A DNA stretch of 54,373 bases from Patescibacteria group bacterium (GCA_018061755.1 JAGOTP010000007.1:1-54373), one strand, 5' to 3'; numbered from the stretch's first letter, positions 1-8,642 are shown. Program-made: numbers and translations. The notes: generated by a model from the sequence alone, not told the origin.

Positions 1-77
1 TGAAGAGCGATGAACGGCTCCTTGCCAGGCGTTCGGTAGGTTTTCGTAATTTGGTTCAAGGCAACAGCAAAAGCCAT
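1..77 (-). CDS. ABC transporter ATP-binding protein, N-terminal fragment
   Basis: Reading leftward from an ATG at 77 gives 25 codons open to the window edge, beginning MAFAVALNQITKTYR and continuing TPGKEPFIAL. The 'ITKTYR...ALxx' pattern is the usual start of an ABC ATPase domain, just before Walker A. It starts 10 nt after the stop of the lipoprotein gene on the same strand and probably forms an operon with it. Only the first beta strands are visible, so the substrate is unknown. Medium-low certainty because of the short length. Confidence 0.45.
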   Translation of the reverse strand, partial: MAFAVALNQITKTYRTPGKEPFIAL

Positions 78-87
78 AGAGAAAAGG

Positions 88-1338
88 TTAGAACCAACGC
101 TGAACGTCAGGTTGAGCTAAATCCCGCCACAGAGCAAATGGCAGCTCAACGGCTGGTGGACCGGCGGCATAGGGCGCAATTTCGTAAGGCTGATAGAAAC
201 GTACTAGCTCATTTCCTGACAGGTACCATTGATCAAGCGTCTGATAGGCCGCTGTCGAAGAGGCAGCACTTCCTTTCAATGTACCAGCGGCAATTTGCTC
301 TGCCTGCTCCTTTTCAAACAACCCTTCTCCATACTCTGTTTTCAGTAACGCTTGCTCTTCACGCTGAATCCAAGTTTCTAAGCGATCTGGACGAACCAAG
401 TCTTGCAAACGCAATTCCTTCCCCGTTGTAAGATCAAACGTCTGCGAACGAGAGAAGCTGTTTGGATGCGCTCCGCCCGTGTAGAAATAGGTGAAGAAGA
501 CGAGTGAGAGCAAACCACGCTCGTTACGAGCAACTAAGACAGATGTATCGTATTCATAATCACGAGCTGCACTGAATTCCTCGTCTTGACCTTCGGAAGA
601 CATGAGCGGTTCTTCTTGCTGCAACGTGATACATTCGGCTTGATTCTTGTCTAAGAGCTGTTCAAGTGTCGTCGTTGCTGTCTCGCCCAAACCACGGCGG
701 ATCTGAAGGTTTATCTCGTCTGCTACGGCCGTTGAACTCGGGACTGTCGGCAAAATAATTGGATACTCTAAACGTGTATGACAAGAGGCTTTATCTTGTA
801 GGGTCCAGCTACGCTCAAGTTGAGCCAATGTGATTTGGACCTGACCAGGCTTGATGGAACGTTGCAAACGGACAGCCGTAGAGGTTGTTGCTGTCGGTGC
901 CTTGATGCTGCCAGTAAATACCCCTCTATCTTCATCATACTGACCAGATAGAATTTGCAATCCAACTAAATTAGAATCAAGCGATAGCTCCCAGACGTTA
1001 TTCGTTGTTGTGACTGAACCATACAGCATCCCACGCTCCTTATCAGCAACATATGTTCCCTGAATGCGTTCCGGTCGAACGATGAATGAGAGGTTCGTCG
1101 CGCCTAACGTGGGCAGCGTACCCTCTAGAAAAAACAACCGTGAACTGGTCGTCATGGCAGCCGAATCGCCAGAGTTTACTGAAATGACCGTCGAAGAAGC
1201 CGGACGAGACTCATCGGGAGGCGCCATGGGAAGCGCGATAGACTTTGTACAACCCCCACCCAAGAGAGCGGCACCGAGCAATAAAGCGGATAAGGTTCTG
1301 GAAGGACGTAAGGACATAGAGCTATTTAGATATGACAT
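88..1338 (-). CDS. Lipoprotein with DUF4163/DUF3298 (RsiV/PdaC-like) C-terminal region
   Basis: A 416-residue exported lipoprotein. A hydrophobic segment ends in LLGGGC, with Cys30 as the likely lipidated residue. Residues about 180-290 look like DUF4163 and about 290-405 like DUF3298; the family signature GGAHPN lies at 288-293 and [10 protein letters not shown] near 385-394. In other bacteria this pair of domains occurs in cell-wall deacetylases and anti-sigma factors; no catalytic deacetylase domain is seen here, so the role is open. Two starts are possible: ATG 1338, with GGAGG only 3 nt before it and overlapping the msrA stop, or ATG 1317 (MSLRPSRTL), which gives a more usual signal peptide. 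Confidence 0.75.
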   Translation of the reverse strand: MSYLNSSMSLRPSRTLSALLLGAALLGGGCTKSIALPMAPPDESRPASSTVISVNSGDSAAMTTSSRLFFLEGTLPTLGATNLSFIVRPERIQGTYVADKERGMLYGSVTTTNNVWELSLDSNLVGLQILSGQYDEDRGVFTGSIKAPTATTSTAVRLQRSIKPGQVQITLAQLERSWTLQDKASCHTRLEYPIILPTVPSSTAVADEINLQIRRGLGETATTTLEQLLDKNQAECITLQQEEPLMSSEGQDEEFSAARDYEYDTSVLVARNERGLLSLVFFTYFYTGGAHPNSFSRSQTFDLTTGKELRLQDLVRPDRLETWIQREEQALLKTEYGEGLFEKEQAEQIAAGTLKGSAASSTAAYQTLDQWYLSGNELVRFYQPYEIAPYAAGPPAVELPFALWRDLAQPDVQRWF

Positions 1339-1799
1339 GAACCTCCATTCTTCATGAAGTACTTCTGGTGGTATTCCTCTGCACGATAAAACGGCTGAGC
1401 TGGAACGATCTCGGTCACAATCGGCTGCTTCCAGACATGTGAAGCTTCTAGTTCAGCTTTTGCCTTTACTGCCACCTCACGCTGTTCATCGCTGTGCGTG
1501 AAGATCACAGAACGATACTGCGTTCCCACATCCGGCCCCTGGCGATTGACTGTGGTTGGATTGTGATTTTCCCAGAACACTTTGAGCAACTGCTCGTATG
1601 AGATCTGGTCTGGATCAAATTTCAGATGAACAACTTCAGCATGACCGCTCGTATCGTTGCAGACATCTTCGTAGGTTGGCTGATCTAGATGACCGCCCAT
1701 ATAACCAACTTCTGTTTCAATCACTCCAGTTAACTGTCGAAAGCGGTCTTCTACGCCCCAGAAACAACCGGCACCAAACGTAGCAAGAGATTCGGACAT
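1326..1799 (-). CDS. msrA: Peptide-methionine (S)-S-oxide reductase MsrA
   Basis: MsrA reduces the S epimer of methionine sulfoxide in oxidised proteins. The family motif GCFWG is at residues 11-15, with Cys12 the nucleophile; the conserved stretch around [15 protein letters not shown] follows. A C-terminal NGGSCHI places a candidate resolving cysteine at residue 155. The 157-residue length is normal for the short MsrA form. It begins 5 nt after the msrB stop, so the two repair enzymes for both sulfoxide epimers are almost certainly co-transcribed. Confidence 0.95.
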   Translation of the reverse strand: MSESLATFGAGCFWGVEDRFRQLTGVIETEVGYMGGHLDQPTYEDVCNDTSGHAEVVHLKFDPDQISYEQLLKVFWENHNPTTVNRQGPDVGTQYRSVIFTHSDEQREVAVKAKAELEASHVWKQPIVTEIVPAQPFYRAEEYHQKYFMKNGGSCHI

Positions 1800-1804
1800 A
1801 GAGT

Positions 1805-2197
1805 TTAAGAGGATTTTTTATCTAAGCGTAAACAGACAGAATTAATACAATAACGCTGACCACCCGCTTCAGCTGGACCATCGTTAAAGACATGACCTAA
1901 ATGAGCGCCACAATTTTTACAGAGGACTTCTGTACACGGAATTCCATACTGGGAGTCCTGTTTGAATTCGACGTTCAGGGTATTAGCTGGCTCCGTGAAG
2001 CTCGGCCAACCGGTTCCAGAATCGAACTTAGTTTCGGATGAAAACAACTCGGCGTCACAGATCGCGCAACGATAGGCTCCATCTTCATGAGTATCCCAAT
2101 ATTGGCCTGTAAAGGGCATTTCTGTCCCCTTTTCTAGCGCCACTCGCCGTAATTCTGGCGAAAGATCGTCTTTTTTAAGCGAAAAATCAGGATTCAT
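1805..2197 (-). CDS. msrB: Peptide-methionine (R)-S-oxide reductase MsrB
   Basis: MsrB reduces methionine-R-sulfoxide. From ATG 2197 the protein has 130 residues with four zinc cysteines (44, 47, 93, 96), GTGWPSF at 61-67 and the catalytic Cys117 in RYCIN. The start at 2197 (MNPDFSLKK) is preferred over a 14-residue upstream extension, because MsrB proteins start near here and an extended -10 element (TGC-TACGCT) lies 8 nt upstream. First gene of an msrB-msrA unit. Confidence 0.94.
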   Translation of the reverse strand: MNPDFSLKKDDLSPELRRVALEKGTEMPFTGQYWDTHEDGAYRCAICDAELFSSETKFDSGTGWPSFTEPANTLNVEFKQDSQYGIPCTEVLCKNCGAHLGHVFNDGPAEAGGQRYCINSVCLRLDKKSS

Positions 2198-2205
2198 AGA
2201 CTTTG

Positions 2206-2214
2206 AGCGTAGCA
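2206..2214 (-). promoter_or_regulatory. Extended -10 element of msrB
   Basis: The minus strand reads TGCTACGCT (TGn plus a TAnnnT hexamer), 8 nt before the msrB ATG, so transcription would start at or just before the initiation codon. Inferred from sequence only. Confidence 0.4.
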
Positions 2215-2222
2215 CACAAAGA

Positions 2223-2250
2223 TTGACAAAAACAGCCAAAACCGTAAGCT
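2223..2250 (+). promoter_or_regulatory. Candidate promoter of the G+C-rich gene at 2313
   Basis: A perfect -35 TTGACA (2223-2228) is followed after 16 nt by TAAGCT (2245-2250), a weak -10. It points away from msrB toward the 102-residue gene. Confidence 0.35.
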
Positions 2251-2312
2251 CTGCTGTCGGGTGAGATCTAGGAAGGTCCGAAGATCGCCCGTGTTGAGGA
2301 AGGAGCTAATCC

Positions 2313-2621
2313 ATGCTGGATACGCCAGAAGTAGATCACGTACAGCGAGAAGGCGCTCGCTTCATGTCGGGCGAGCAGTCGATCAGCCTGATCGCCTTCA
2401 CGTCGCCCGCCGGACGACCGGAATGCGCGCTCATCTTCCACAGGACGAACACCGACCCGCGCTTCGGCGTGAACTGGACGGATGAACCGATCAGCATGAA
2501 GGACCGGCTTCCGGCGCTGGGCTGCCTGACCGCGCTTCGCAGGGACCTCGGGATCCCGGAGGAGATCGCCAAGGCGCTCCTCTTCGACATCCTGGACATT
2601 CTGCCCGAGAAGTCCAACTGA
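2313..2621 (+). CDS. Hypothetical protein, G+C-rich orphan
   Basis: A 102-residue soluble protein starting MLDTPEVDHVQREGARFMSG, with no domain I recognise. The start is supported by AGGAAGGAG seven nt upstream, a clear Shine-Dalgarno sequence unlike the neighbouring genes. The coding sequence is much richer in G+C than msrB and greA on either side. It has its own candidate promoter and a strong G+C hairpin after the stop, so it is a single-gene unit, probably acquired. No membrane segment or signal peptide is visible. Confidence 0.7.
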   Translation: MLDTPEVDHVQREGARFMSGEQSISLIAFTSPAGRPECALIFHRTNTDPRFGVNWTDEPISMKDRLPALGCLTALRRDLGIPEEIAKALLFDILDILPEKSN

Positions 2622-2646
2622 CGCGACAACTTCAACCCCATCAACT

Positions 2647-2687
2647 CGGCCCGTGCTGACTACCAGCGCGGGCCGCAGTTCGTTTTT
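2647..2687 (+). terminator. Intrinsic terminator of the 2313 gene
   Basis: A 12-bp stem (2647-2658 with 2664-2675, one G-U pair) and 5-nt loop ACTAC are followed by GTTTTT. The stem is almost entirely G+C. Confidence 0.75.
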
Positions 2688-2698
2688 AGAGGATGGTA

Positions 2699-2704
2699 TA
2701 TACT
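2699..2704 (+). promoter_or_regulatory. -10 element of greA-like gene
   Basis: TATACT lies 9 nt before ATG 2714. An ATG at 2693 overlaps this element and is therefore an unlikely start. No good -35 box is visible. Confidence 0.4.
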
Positions 2705-2713
2705 CCTTGGCGT

Positions 2714-3229
2714 ATGCGTTTACCCAAGCGTCGTCACGAATTACTCAAAACGTATGAAGAGGAAAGCTTGCCCGTCTATCTTACAAAAGATGGACTACGA
2801 ACCCTTGAACGAGAATTAGAACGTTTGAAAACCAAAGATCAACCACAGGCTATCGAGGACGTCGCTCGAACGGGCGCATTTGGCGACCGTTCAGAAAACG
2901 CCGAATATCAAGAAGCCAAGCATCGCCTGTCACGAACCCATGCGCGAATTTTTTACCTACAAGAACGTTTGAAGCGCGTGGTTGTCATTCACAAGCCGCG
3001 AGCTGGCGCAAAACACATCGTCAGACTCGGCTCAACGGTCGTCGTGCAAACAGGATCAGCGCAACGCACATTTGAGATCGTTGGACCAAGCGAATCAAGT
3101 CCAGCCAAAGGACGGATCTCACACGTCTCACCACTGGGCGCTGCTCTCTTAGGCCAATCAGTCGATAGCAAGATCGAACTCCAAACGGAGAAAGGTATGA
3201 TAGAATATATTATTCTAGAGATTCGTTGA
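2714..3229 (+). CDS. GreA/GreB-family transcription elongation factor
   Basis: GreA factors enter the RNA polymerase secondary channel and stimulate cleavage of backtracked RNA. The N-terminal coiled-coil hairpin (about residues 25-90) carries the tip motif GDRSENAEY (57-65), with the acidic residues needed to hold magnesium (D58, E61). A C-terminal FKBP-like half follows, with conserved SPLGAALLGQSVDS. The 171-residue length is slightly above GreA because of a basic N-terminal extension. Start 2714 was chosen because a -10 element sits just before it. It could be a paralogue of a canonical greA elsewhere. Confidence 0.85.
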   Translation: MRLPKRRHELLKTYEEESLPVYLTKDGLRTLERELERLKTKDQPQAIEDVARTGAFGDRSENAEYQEAKHRLSRTHARIFYLQERLKRVVVIHKPRAGAKHIVRLGSTVVVQTGSAQRTFEIVGPSESSPAKGRISHVSPLGAALLGQSVDSKIELQTEKGMIEYIILEIR

Positions 3230-3239
3230 AGCAGATTTC

Positions 3240-3278
3240 AATAACAAAACCCGGACGTAATGTCGGGGTTTTGTTATT
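3240..3278. terminator. Bidirectional intrinsic terminator after the greA-like gene
   Basis: A 17-bp stem (3240-3256 with 3262-3278, one mismatch) has A-rich 5' and T-rich 3' arms, so it can serve the greA-like gene and the convergent GlsB-type gene. Confidence 0.85.
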
Positions 3279-3314
3279 CTACTTGGTTGCTATCTACCCG
3301 GTACTAACTACCAA

Positions 3315-3560
3315 CTAACGTAAGGCTTTCACAATTCCGACCAAGACAACCGCGCCCAACAGAGCCACCAAGAAACTGTAGAGATTGAAGCCTGTGACTG
3401 GAGCCTTGCCAATGAAAGACATGATCCAACCGCCGATCAAGGCACCAATGATACCGACGATAATGTTGAGCAAAGGCCCTTGCTGACCATCGGTCTTCAT
3501 TAAGAGCGACGCGACCCAACCAACGAGAGCACCGAAGATGATCCAGAGGATGATACCCAT
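3315..3560 (-). CDS. GlsB/YeaQ/YmgE-family membrane protein
   Basis: An 81-residue inner-membrane protein with three hydrophobic segments and the family glycine pattern (IIFGALVGWVASLLM, NIIVGIIGALIGGWIM). Members are called transglycosylase-associated or stress-response proteins, but their biochemistry is unknown. The coding region ends close to the terminator shared with the greA-like gene. An insertion sequence lies about 50 bp upstream of its start and may have separated it from its natural promoter or supplied a new one. Confidence 0.88.
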   Translation of the reverse strand: MGIILWIIFGALVGWVASLLMKTDGQQGPLLNIIVGIIGALIGGWIMSFIGKAPVTGFNLYSFLVALLGAVVLVGIVKALR

Positions 3561-3609
3561 AGTGAGTGGTGTTATGTGAAAGACAGAATCTGTATTTCAC
3601 GTTTCTTAA

Positions 3610-3627
3610 GAGCCCGTTCAATATCTC
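3610..3627 (+). repeat. Left terminal inverted repeat of the IS
   Basis: GAGCCCGTTCAATATCTC, perfectly repeated in inverse at the right end. Confidence 0.92.
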
Positions 3628-3651
3628 CCCGTCTCCTGCTAACATGTATGC

Positions 3652-4445
3652 ATGAGAAAATCATACCCAAGCGATGTCAGCCGCAAACAATTTGAAACAA
3701 TTCGCCCATTCCTTGAATCAGCAAGAAAGAAAACGAGACCGAGAATCGTTGATTTGTATGATGTTTTCTGTGGAGTTCTGTATCTTTTGAAAAGTGGCTG
3801 TCAGTGGCGCATGCTTCCATCAGACTTTCCCAAATGGAGAACCGTTCATGAATATTTTCAAATCTGGAGCAAACAAAAAGAAGATACACGAAAAAGTCTT
3901 CTCGAAGACCTTTTAAAAAAAAATCGGTTGGCGAGGCCCGTATCAAACTTGGACGGAAAGACAGAACGAGCTTCGCAATCGTTGATGCACAGAGCGTGAA
4001 GAATACCGATTCAACAGAAGAGAAAGGATATGATGCTGGCAAGAAAATATCAGGCATCAAACGTCATATCGCTGTTGATACGAATGGGTTCCCTCATGCC
4101 ATCACCATCACAACAGCAGATGTGAGCGATCGAGACGGGGCTCTGCAAATGTTCAGAGAAAACAAAGGAACCCTCAAGAAAGTGAAGAAAGTTTTAACAG
4201 ACGGTGGATATCGTGGAGAAACTTTTTCTCGTCATGTTCGTGATCTGTTGCGTGCAAAAGTTGAGGTCGTGAAACGAAATGAGCTTCATCGTTTTGTTGT
4301 TCTTCCAAAGAGATGGGTCGTGGAACGTTCTTTTGGTTGGTTTGAAAAATGTCGAAGACTTTGGAAAAACTGCGAACGAAAATTGAATACAAGCCTTCAA
4401 ATGGTGACGCTCGCGTTTATGCGATTATTGATGAAGAGATATTGA
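3652..4445 (+). CDS. IS5-family DDE transposase, made by -1 frameshift
   Basis: Frame 1 runs from ATG 3652 to a stop at 3999 and encodes the N-terminal DUF4096-like DNA-binding part (QFETIRPFLE, SGCQWRMLP). The second half, in the -1 frame, carries the catalytic triad: D in IVDAQSVKN, D in LTDGGYRG and E in VVERSFGW. Joining them at the A9 run gives about 264 residues, the normal size for this family. The first ATG of the second frame (3996) would miss the first Asp, so a frameshift or transcript slippage is needed for an active enzyme. The stop lies inside the right inverted repeat. Confidence 0.9.
3911..3924 (+). other. Programmed -1 frameshift site in the transposase
   Basis: TTTTAAAAAAAAAT contains nine A residues (3915-3923). 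Slipping back one base after the second AAA codon converts ...LLKKN into ...LLKKKSVGEARIK, joining the two transposase frames. Confidence 0.75.
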
Positions 4446-4453
4446 ACGGGCTC
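4436..4453 (-). repeat. Right terminal inverted repeat of the IS
   Basis: Exact inverse of 3610-3627; contains the transposase stop codon and is followed by the second copy of the TAA duplication. Confidence 0.92.
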
Positions 4454-4495
4454 TAATGAGTTAGACTTACACTCTCCCTCCATTCTTTTATTGCG

Positions 4496-5587
4496 TCAAG
4501 CAAGTTGTGCACAGGCAGATGTTTCTGGTTCAGAATAAGAAAATATTTCACCAAGATAATTTTCTACTTGATACGCCTGCATTCCGCTCTTTGTGAGGTA
4601 TTGATGTTGAAGTGGAGTCTTGCCTTTCCCGCCTGGAATATCCAACATATATTTAGGTAGCGCGATACCAGTGATACTCCCCTGCAACTCTCGCATAAGC
4701 TCGATCCCCTGCTCTAATGGGACACGAAAATGTCCGGTACCACGCGCAAGATCGAGCTGATGGAGATAATAAGGTAATACTCGAATGTTCGTGAGCGATT
4801 TGAATAACGCACGCAATACTTTCACAGAATCGTTCACACCGCGTAACAAGACTGATTGATTGCGCACGACAATCCCCGCATCAATCAATCTAGCAAGAGC
4901 TTGAATATTCTCTTTAGCTAATTCACGTGGATGATTGAAATGTGTTACGACAAAAATAGGATGCAGTTCGTCCATGTATCGACGGAATAGTTTTACCAGC
5001 TCCGGCGTGATACGTACTGGAAGATTCACAGGTACGCGCGTGTGGATGCGAATGCGAATGATGCTTGGGACTGCTCTCAACTTTTTGAGAAGGAGTTCGA
5101 GTTGTCCATCCATGAGCGTGAGCGGATCGCCACCGGTCAGAATCACTTCATCTACTTCAGGATGAGATTGGAGATAAAGACAGATCCGATCAACGTCCGA
5201 TTCACTTGGACCTGGCGTCGCTTGCCCCGTTTTGAAACGACGAAAGCAAAAACGACAGTAGGCTGAACACGAGAAAGAAGCGTAGACCAAGACTCGATCG
5301 GGATAGCGGTGCGTCAGAAAAGGAACCGGCGATTTCGACTCGTCACCAATTGGATCAACCAACTCTTCAGGTGTGATACGTAATTCTGCTTCTTGTGGAA
5401 CGGTCATAAGAAAGATGGGATCCATCGGATCAGTAAAATCGATCAACTTCAGCGTATGCGGCGTAATCGCGAGACGCATGTTTTTGATAACCTGTTTCAA
5501 AGCTTCTCGATTTGCGATGGGCAAATACCGTTCCAACTGATCTATCGTACGAACACACTGCGTCAATTCTTGTTGCCAAAGTTCCAT
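4496..5587 (-). CDS. KamA-family radical SAM aminomutase (EpmB-like)
   Basis: A PLP-dependent radical SAM enzyme of the lysine 2,3-aminomutase family; short members of this size (363 residues) are EpmB-like and make beta-lysine for elongation factor P. The [4Fe-4S] motif CSAYCRFC has Cys107, 111 and 114, and GGKGKT near 319-324 contains the likely PLP lysine. The start is taken at 5587 because an upstream extension to 5632 would be encoded by a terminator hairpin. No epmA or efp gene is in the window, so free lysine 2,3-aminomutase activity is also possible. Confidence 0.85.
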   Translation of the reverse strand: MELWQQELTQCVRTIDQLERYLPIANREALKQVIKNMRLAITPHTLKLIDFTDPMDPIFLMTVPQEAELRITPEELVDPIGDESKSPVPFLTHRYPDRVLVYASFSCSAYCRFCFRRFKTGQATPGPSESDVDRICLYLQSHPEVDEVILTGGDPLTLMDGQLELLLKKLRAVPSIIRIRIHTRVPVNLPVRITPELVKLFRRYMDELHPIFVVTHFNHPRELAKENIQALARLIDAGIVVRNQSVLLRGVNDSVKVLRALFKSLTNIRVLPYYLHQLDLARGTGHFRVPLEQGIELMRELQGSITGIALPKYMLDIPGGKGKTPLQHQYLTKSGMQAYQVENYLGEIFSYSEPETSACAQLA

Positions 5588-5606
5588 AGGTAAAAATAGG
5601 TGAACG

Positions 5607-5627
5607 AAAAAAAGCCTCGGCGAGGCT
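5607..5627 (-). terminator. Intrinsic terminator of the Nudix operon
   Basis: Stem AGCCTC/GAGGCT (5613-5627) is followed on the minus strand by seven T residues (5607-5613). It separates the operon ending with the Nudix gene from the aminomutase gene. Confidence 0.8.
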
Positions 5628-5646
5628 GACATCTTCCACGCAACTT

Positions 5647-6234
5647 TTACGGACTGGCGACTTTTGCAAGTTGTTGTGCTTTCTTAAACAAACGCTGACA
5701 ACCTGGATCAGCTGAAAGCAATGAGAGTGCCTCATTCCATGGAAACCATCGAACATCTCCAGATTCGTTTGGATCGAGAATAATCGTTTCTGTTTTTGCT
5801 AACAAAAGAAAACGGAGATCTAGATGTAAATGCTCCGGCTCTGTCGTGCGAGCTGGGATCGTATGAATATCGATATCAAACAGATACGGCGAGCCTCCGA
5901 AGTGCTCAACCTCTAGGCCAGTCTCTTCACGTGCTTCGCGTAAGGCAGTAGCAGCGATATCCCCTCCATCCGCTTCTTCGCTATGACCTCCTACCTGCAT
6001 CCAGCGTTGTAACTTTCCGTGAAAGTTTAGACACACTTGCTCATGGCTAGGATGAATCACGACGGCACTCCCCGTGAAATGCGCTTGAAGCTCCGTTCGC
6101 GACAACGGTTGCCCTAACGATTTAACAAACTCAATCATCCGGGTTTTATCAGCTCGCTCTTTGTCATCAGCCGGTTCAAAGGACTGTAAGAGCTCCAACA
6201 GCCGCATTTTAGGATTCATAGAGGACAGACTCAT
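5647..6234 (-). CDS. Nudix hydrolase
   Basis: A 195-residue pyrophosphohydrolase. The Nudix box lies at about 83-106 (GGHSEEAD then LREAREETGL), containing the metal-binding REAREE core. About 50 residues precede the Nudix fold. Substrates of this family range from oxidised nucleotides to nucleotide sugars and cannot be read from the sequence. It is the last gene of the minus-strand run M23 peptidase - HI0933-type flavoprotein - deoxyribosyltransferase-like - Nudix, and a terminator follows directly. Confidence 0.9.
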   Translation of the reverse strand: MSLSSMNPKMRLLELLQSFEPADDKERADKTRMIEFVKSLGQPLSRTELQAHFTGSAVVIHPSHEQVCLNFHGKLQRWMQVGGHSEEADGGDIAATALREAREETGLEVEHFGGSPYLFDIDIHTIPARTTEPEHLHLDLRFLLLAKTETIILDPNESGDVRWFPWNEALSLLSADPGCQRLFKKAQQLAKVASP

Positions 6235-6262
6235 GATGCCGAACTAAACGTCACGTGTACAC

Positions 6263-6682
6263 TCAAACAGACAAAGTCGCCATAAAGGCTTCAATCGTAG
6301 GGTAACGCTCTTCGAAGATGATGTAGAGAGATTCTGGTTTTTCCGGCTCACCAATGAGAATCAAATGCTTGCCAAGACCGTAAGCGATGCCCGCTTCCAT
6401 ATGAGCCGACGTACCACACGGCAACAAAAAGAGAACCGTCTGTGCTTCCTTCAACGCTTTCAGATCTTTTTCAAAAATCATTCGAAAATAAGGATCATGA
6501 AAGAAATCTTTCGTTTCTTCCCAAGCTCTCATCTGCGCCTCGGCACTAGCCGTAGGATTATTCGGATCCGAAGGAGTAATACAGAAATTATGACAGCTCT
6601 TGCCGCGCTTCACGAGTTCAGCGACTAAATATTCGCATCGTTCTTTATTTCGAAAGCGAGAAACCAAAGTATAGTCGAGCAT
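6263..6682 (-). CDS. Nucleoside 2-deoxyribosyltransferase-like protein
   Basis: A 139-residue single-domain protein. LPCGTSAHMEAGIAYGLGK (about 91-109) matches the conserved C-terminal helix of the nucleoside 2-deoxyribosyltransferase/TIR-like fold, where the Glu is catalytic. Such small proteins act in nucleotide salvage or as NAD/nucleotide hydrolases; which applies is unknown. It follows the flavoprotein gene by 9 nt and sits next to a Nudix gene, which would fit nucleotide clean-up. Confidence 0.65.
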   Translation of the reverse strand: MLDYTLVSRFRNKERCEYLVAELVKRGKSCHNFCITPSDPNNPTASAEAQMRAWEETKDFFHDPYFRMIFEKDLKALKEAQTVLFLLPCGTSAHMEAGIAYGLGKHLILIGEPEKPESLYIIFEERYPTIEAFMATLSV

Positions 6683-6691
6683 AAAGTAATA

Positions 6692-7927
6692 TTATTCTAT
6701 TACATGTTGGCCTGCTAAGCGGCCCGTTGCCCATGAAGCCTGAAGATTGAATCCGCCCGTAAAACCATCGACATCAAGAATCTCACCCGCAAAATAGAGT
6801 CCGGGACAGAGCTTTGATTCCATCGTACTTGGATTGACTTCTTTCAGATCAACTCCACCAGCTGTCACAAACTCGTCCCCTGGCCCTCTAGCAATGACCT
6901 GTAATTTGATATTCTTGAGCCAGTGCGCAACTTGCATCAGTTCTTTTTTTGAAAATTCACCCGCATGTTTCTCAAGAGACAAACCATTCTCACGACAAAG
7001 GATCTCTGTCAGCGACTTCGGAACGAGACCTGTCAGTCCATTCGGTAAATTTTTCTTAGGCGTCTCAGCAATTCGTTCAATGAGTAGACGGATGAGTTCT
7101 TCGTCTGAGGCATCGGGAAAAAGATCGATCGATACTTCCAACGGATGAGACTGATCATACGTTTCAAAAGCAACTAGACCAGAAACAGCGAAGACTGCTG
7201 GACCGCTGATGCCTTTATGCGTGAAGAGGAAAGGTCCCGTCCAAGAAAAATCCCCTTCACGCGTGGCTGTAATCTTGGCACGTTCAAAAGATAGACCTGA
7301 GATTTCGGCTGGCCATTGTTCGCGAGTAAAAAAGGCATTCAAGCTAGCCGCTAACGGCGTGATCGTATGACCGAGCGTTTGAGCAAAGGCGTAACCGTCA
7401 CCCGTAGAGCCTGTATGACGATAGGCTTGGCCACCAGTCGTCAAAACGAGACGATCAACCACCAATGGATCTGTTTGGTCTTTGAAAAATAACTGAAACT
7501 GATTCTCTGCTCTCTCGACGCGGATCACATTGGTCTTGAGACGGATACCTATCGTTGAACTGTGAAAGAGTCGTTCGAAGACACCGACTACGTCTCGGCC
7601 ATTGTTGGATTGTGGAAAGACACGCAAGTCTTCTTCGACTTTCAAGGGAACACCGTGATCCTCAAACCAAGCAAAGACTCGGTCAGGAGGAAAGGCGTAC
7701 ATAGCGGATGACAGGAACTTATTCCCGCGTGGATAACGAGTCAGAACTGTCCGCACATCAGTTATCCCTGTAGTCACATTACAACGCCCACCCCCAGAAA
7801 TAATCACTTTTTTGCCTAGTCCATCGTTTTTTTCAATCAGAAAAACTTCTGTTTCGGGAGAAACTTCCCGGATCGTAGCAGCCGTCATAAGACCAGCCGC
7901 ACCACCACCAATAATCGCAACTTTCAT
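6692..7927 (-). CDS. HI0933-family NAD(P)/FAD-dependent oxidoreductase
   Basis: A 411-residue flavoprotein of the HI0933/YhiN/BaiN family. The dinucleotide-binding GGGAAG occurs at the extreme N-terminus (MKVAIIGGGAAGLMTA), GKKVIISGGGRCN follows, and FAGEILDVDGFTGGFNLQ closes the FAD site near the C-terminus. The physiological substrate of most members is unknown. The start at 7927 forms an ATGA overlap with the M23 peptidase stop and places the Rossmann strand at residue 2, so an upstream 15-residue extension was discarded. Confidence 0.9.
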   Translation of the reverse strand: MKVAIIGGGAAGLMTAATIREVSPETEVFLIEKNDGLGKKVIISGGGRCNVTTGITDVRTVLTRYPRGNKFLSSAMYAFPPDRVFAWFEDHGVPLKVEEDLRVFPQSNNGRDVVGVFERLFHSSTIGIRLKTNVIRVERAENQFQLFFKDQTDPLVVDRLVLTTGGQAYRHTGSTGDGYAFAQTLGHTITPLAASLNAFFTREQWPAEISGLSFERAKITATREGDFSWTGPFLFTHKGISGPAVFAVSGLVAFETYDQSHPLEVSIDLFPDASDEELIRLLIERIAETPKKNLPNGLTGLVPKSLTEILCRENGLSLEKHAGEFSKKELMQVAHWLKNIKLQVIARGPGDEFVTAGGVDLKEVNPSTMESKLCPGLYFAGEILDVDGFTGGFNLQASWATGRLAGQHVIE

Positions 7928-8634
7928 GGAGCAGGTTGTAGCACAGATGAGAGCGATCGCACATCCAACCAATTCTTGAGTTCAGGCTCACGTGTGACGT
8001 AGCCCAAAATGTTCTGTGAAGAGCCTCGATGGATACCCAAGTGTAGATGTTTTCGTTCTCCACTAGTTTCAGCGCTCTCCCCTGTTCCAAGCAGTGCAAA
8101 GACCTCACCTGCTTTTAGCGTATCTCCAATACGAACTGAAATACTTGATAAGCGCAGATGACCGTAGATCACCGTGATAGCTTCACCATCAAGTTCACAG
8201 GATTGTACGAGCAGACCTCCATAACCCGTTGCTGAACGTCTCACGAGAACAGGTCCATCACATAGGGCGGAAATCGAGACATCCGTTGCTGTTTCCTCAG
8301 GAAAAACTTCAAAATCCACTCCCGTATGATATCCAACGAAACGTTCCGGCTGTACAGGCGAGTCGGACGGACTCACTTTGAGTCCGAAGGGCTTTTTTGT
8401 GATTCGCTCCAATGGACGATTGATCGGCCAAACCAATGAGCGCACAGAACTAGAGGATGGGCTCACCATTTCTTCAGAGCTAGTTACGTGAATCGGCATA
8501 GAGCTATGCTCTTGCGAAGATGACACGGAAACGACTGCTGACGACAATGGCTCAGGCGGGGAAGATGGAGTGAACCTCCAGACTACAACACCTAACAAAA
8601 GACAAATGCCTGCTCCGGCTACGAGATGCTTCAT
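7924..8634 (-). CDS. M23-family metallopeptidase, membrane-anchored
   Basis: A cell-wall endopeptidase of the LytM/M23 type. Residues 1-20 form a signal anchor, followed by a Ser/Pro-rich linker to about residue 65. The zinc site is intact: His103 and Asp107 in HTGVD, His159 in YGHL, and His196/His198 in HLHLGIH. At 236 residues it has only one catalytic domain and no LysM or SH3 wall-binding module. First gene of a four-gene minus-strand operon; a TATCAT -10 element lies 8 nt before the start. Confidence 0.87.
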   Translation of the reverse strand: MKHLVAGAGICLLLGVVVWRFTPSSPPEPLSSAVVSVSSSQEHSSMPIHVTSSEEMVSPSSSSVRSLVWPINRPLERITKKPFGLKVSPSDSPVQPERFVGYHTGVDFEVFPEETATDVSISALCDGPVLVRRSATGYGGLLVQSCELDGEAITVIYGHLRLSSISVRIGDTLKAGEVFALLGTGESAETSGERKHLHLGIHRGSSQNILGYVTREPELKNWLDVRSLSSVLQPAP

Positions 8635-8642
8635 ATTTAAAT

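Larger units (their letters stand above)
3610..4453 (+). mobile_element. IS5-family insertion sequence, complete (844 bp)
   Basis: The element is bounded by an 18-bp perfect terminal inverted repeat, GAGCCCGTTCAATATCTC at 3610-3627 and its complement at 4436-4453. A TAA duplication flanks it (3607-3609 and 4454-4456). Three-base TNA duplications and a two-frame transposase are typical of the IS427/IS1031 groups of IS5. Both ends and all catalytic residues are intact, so it may be active or only recently inserted. Confidence 0.93.

Noticed and set aside
3996-4445. Second transposase frame as an independent gene
   Set aside because: It would lack the first catalytic Asp; the A9 frameshift site and the family design favour a single fused product.
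5588-5632. N-terminal extension of the aminomutase
   Set aside because: These 15 codons are encoded by a terminator hairpin and T tract of the preceding operon.
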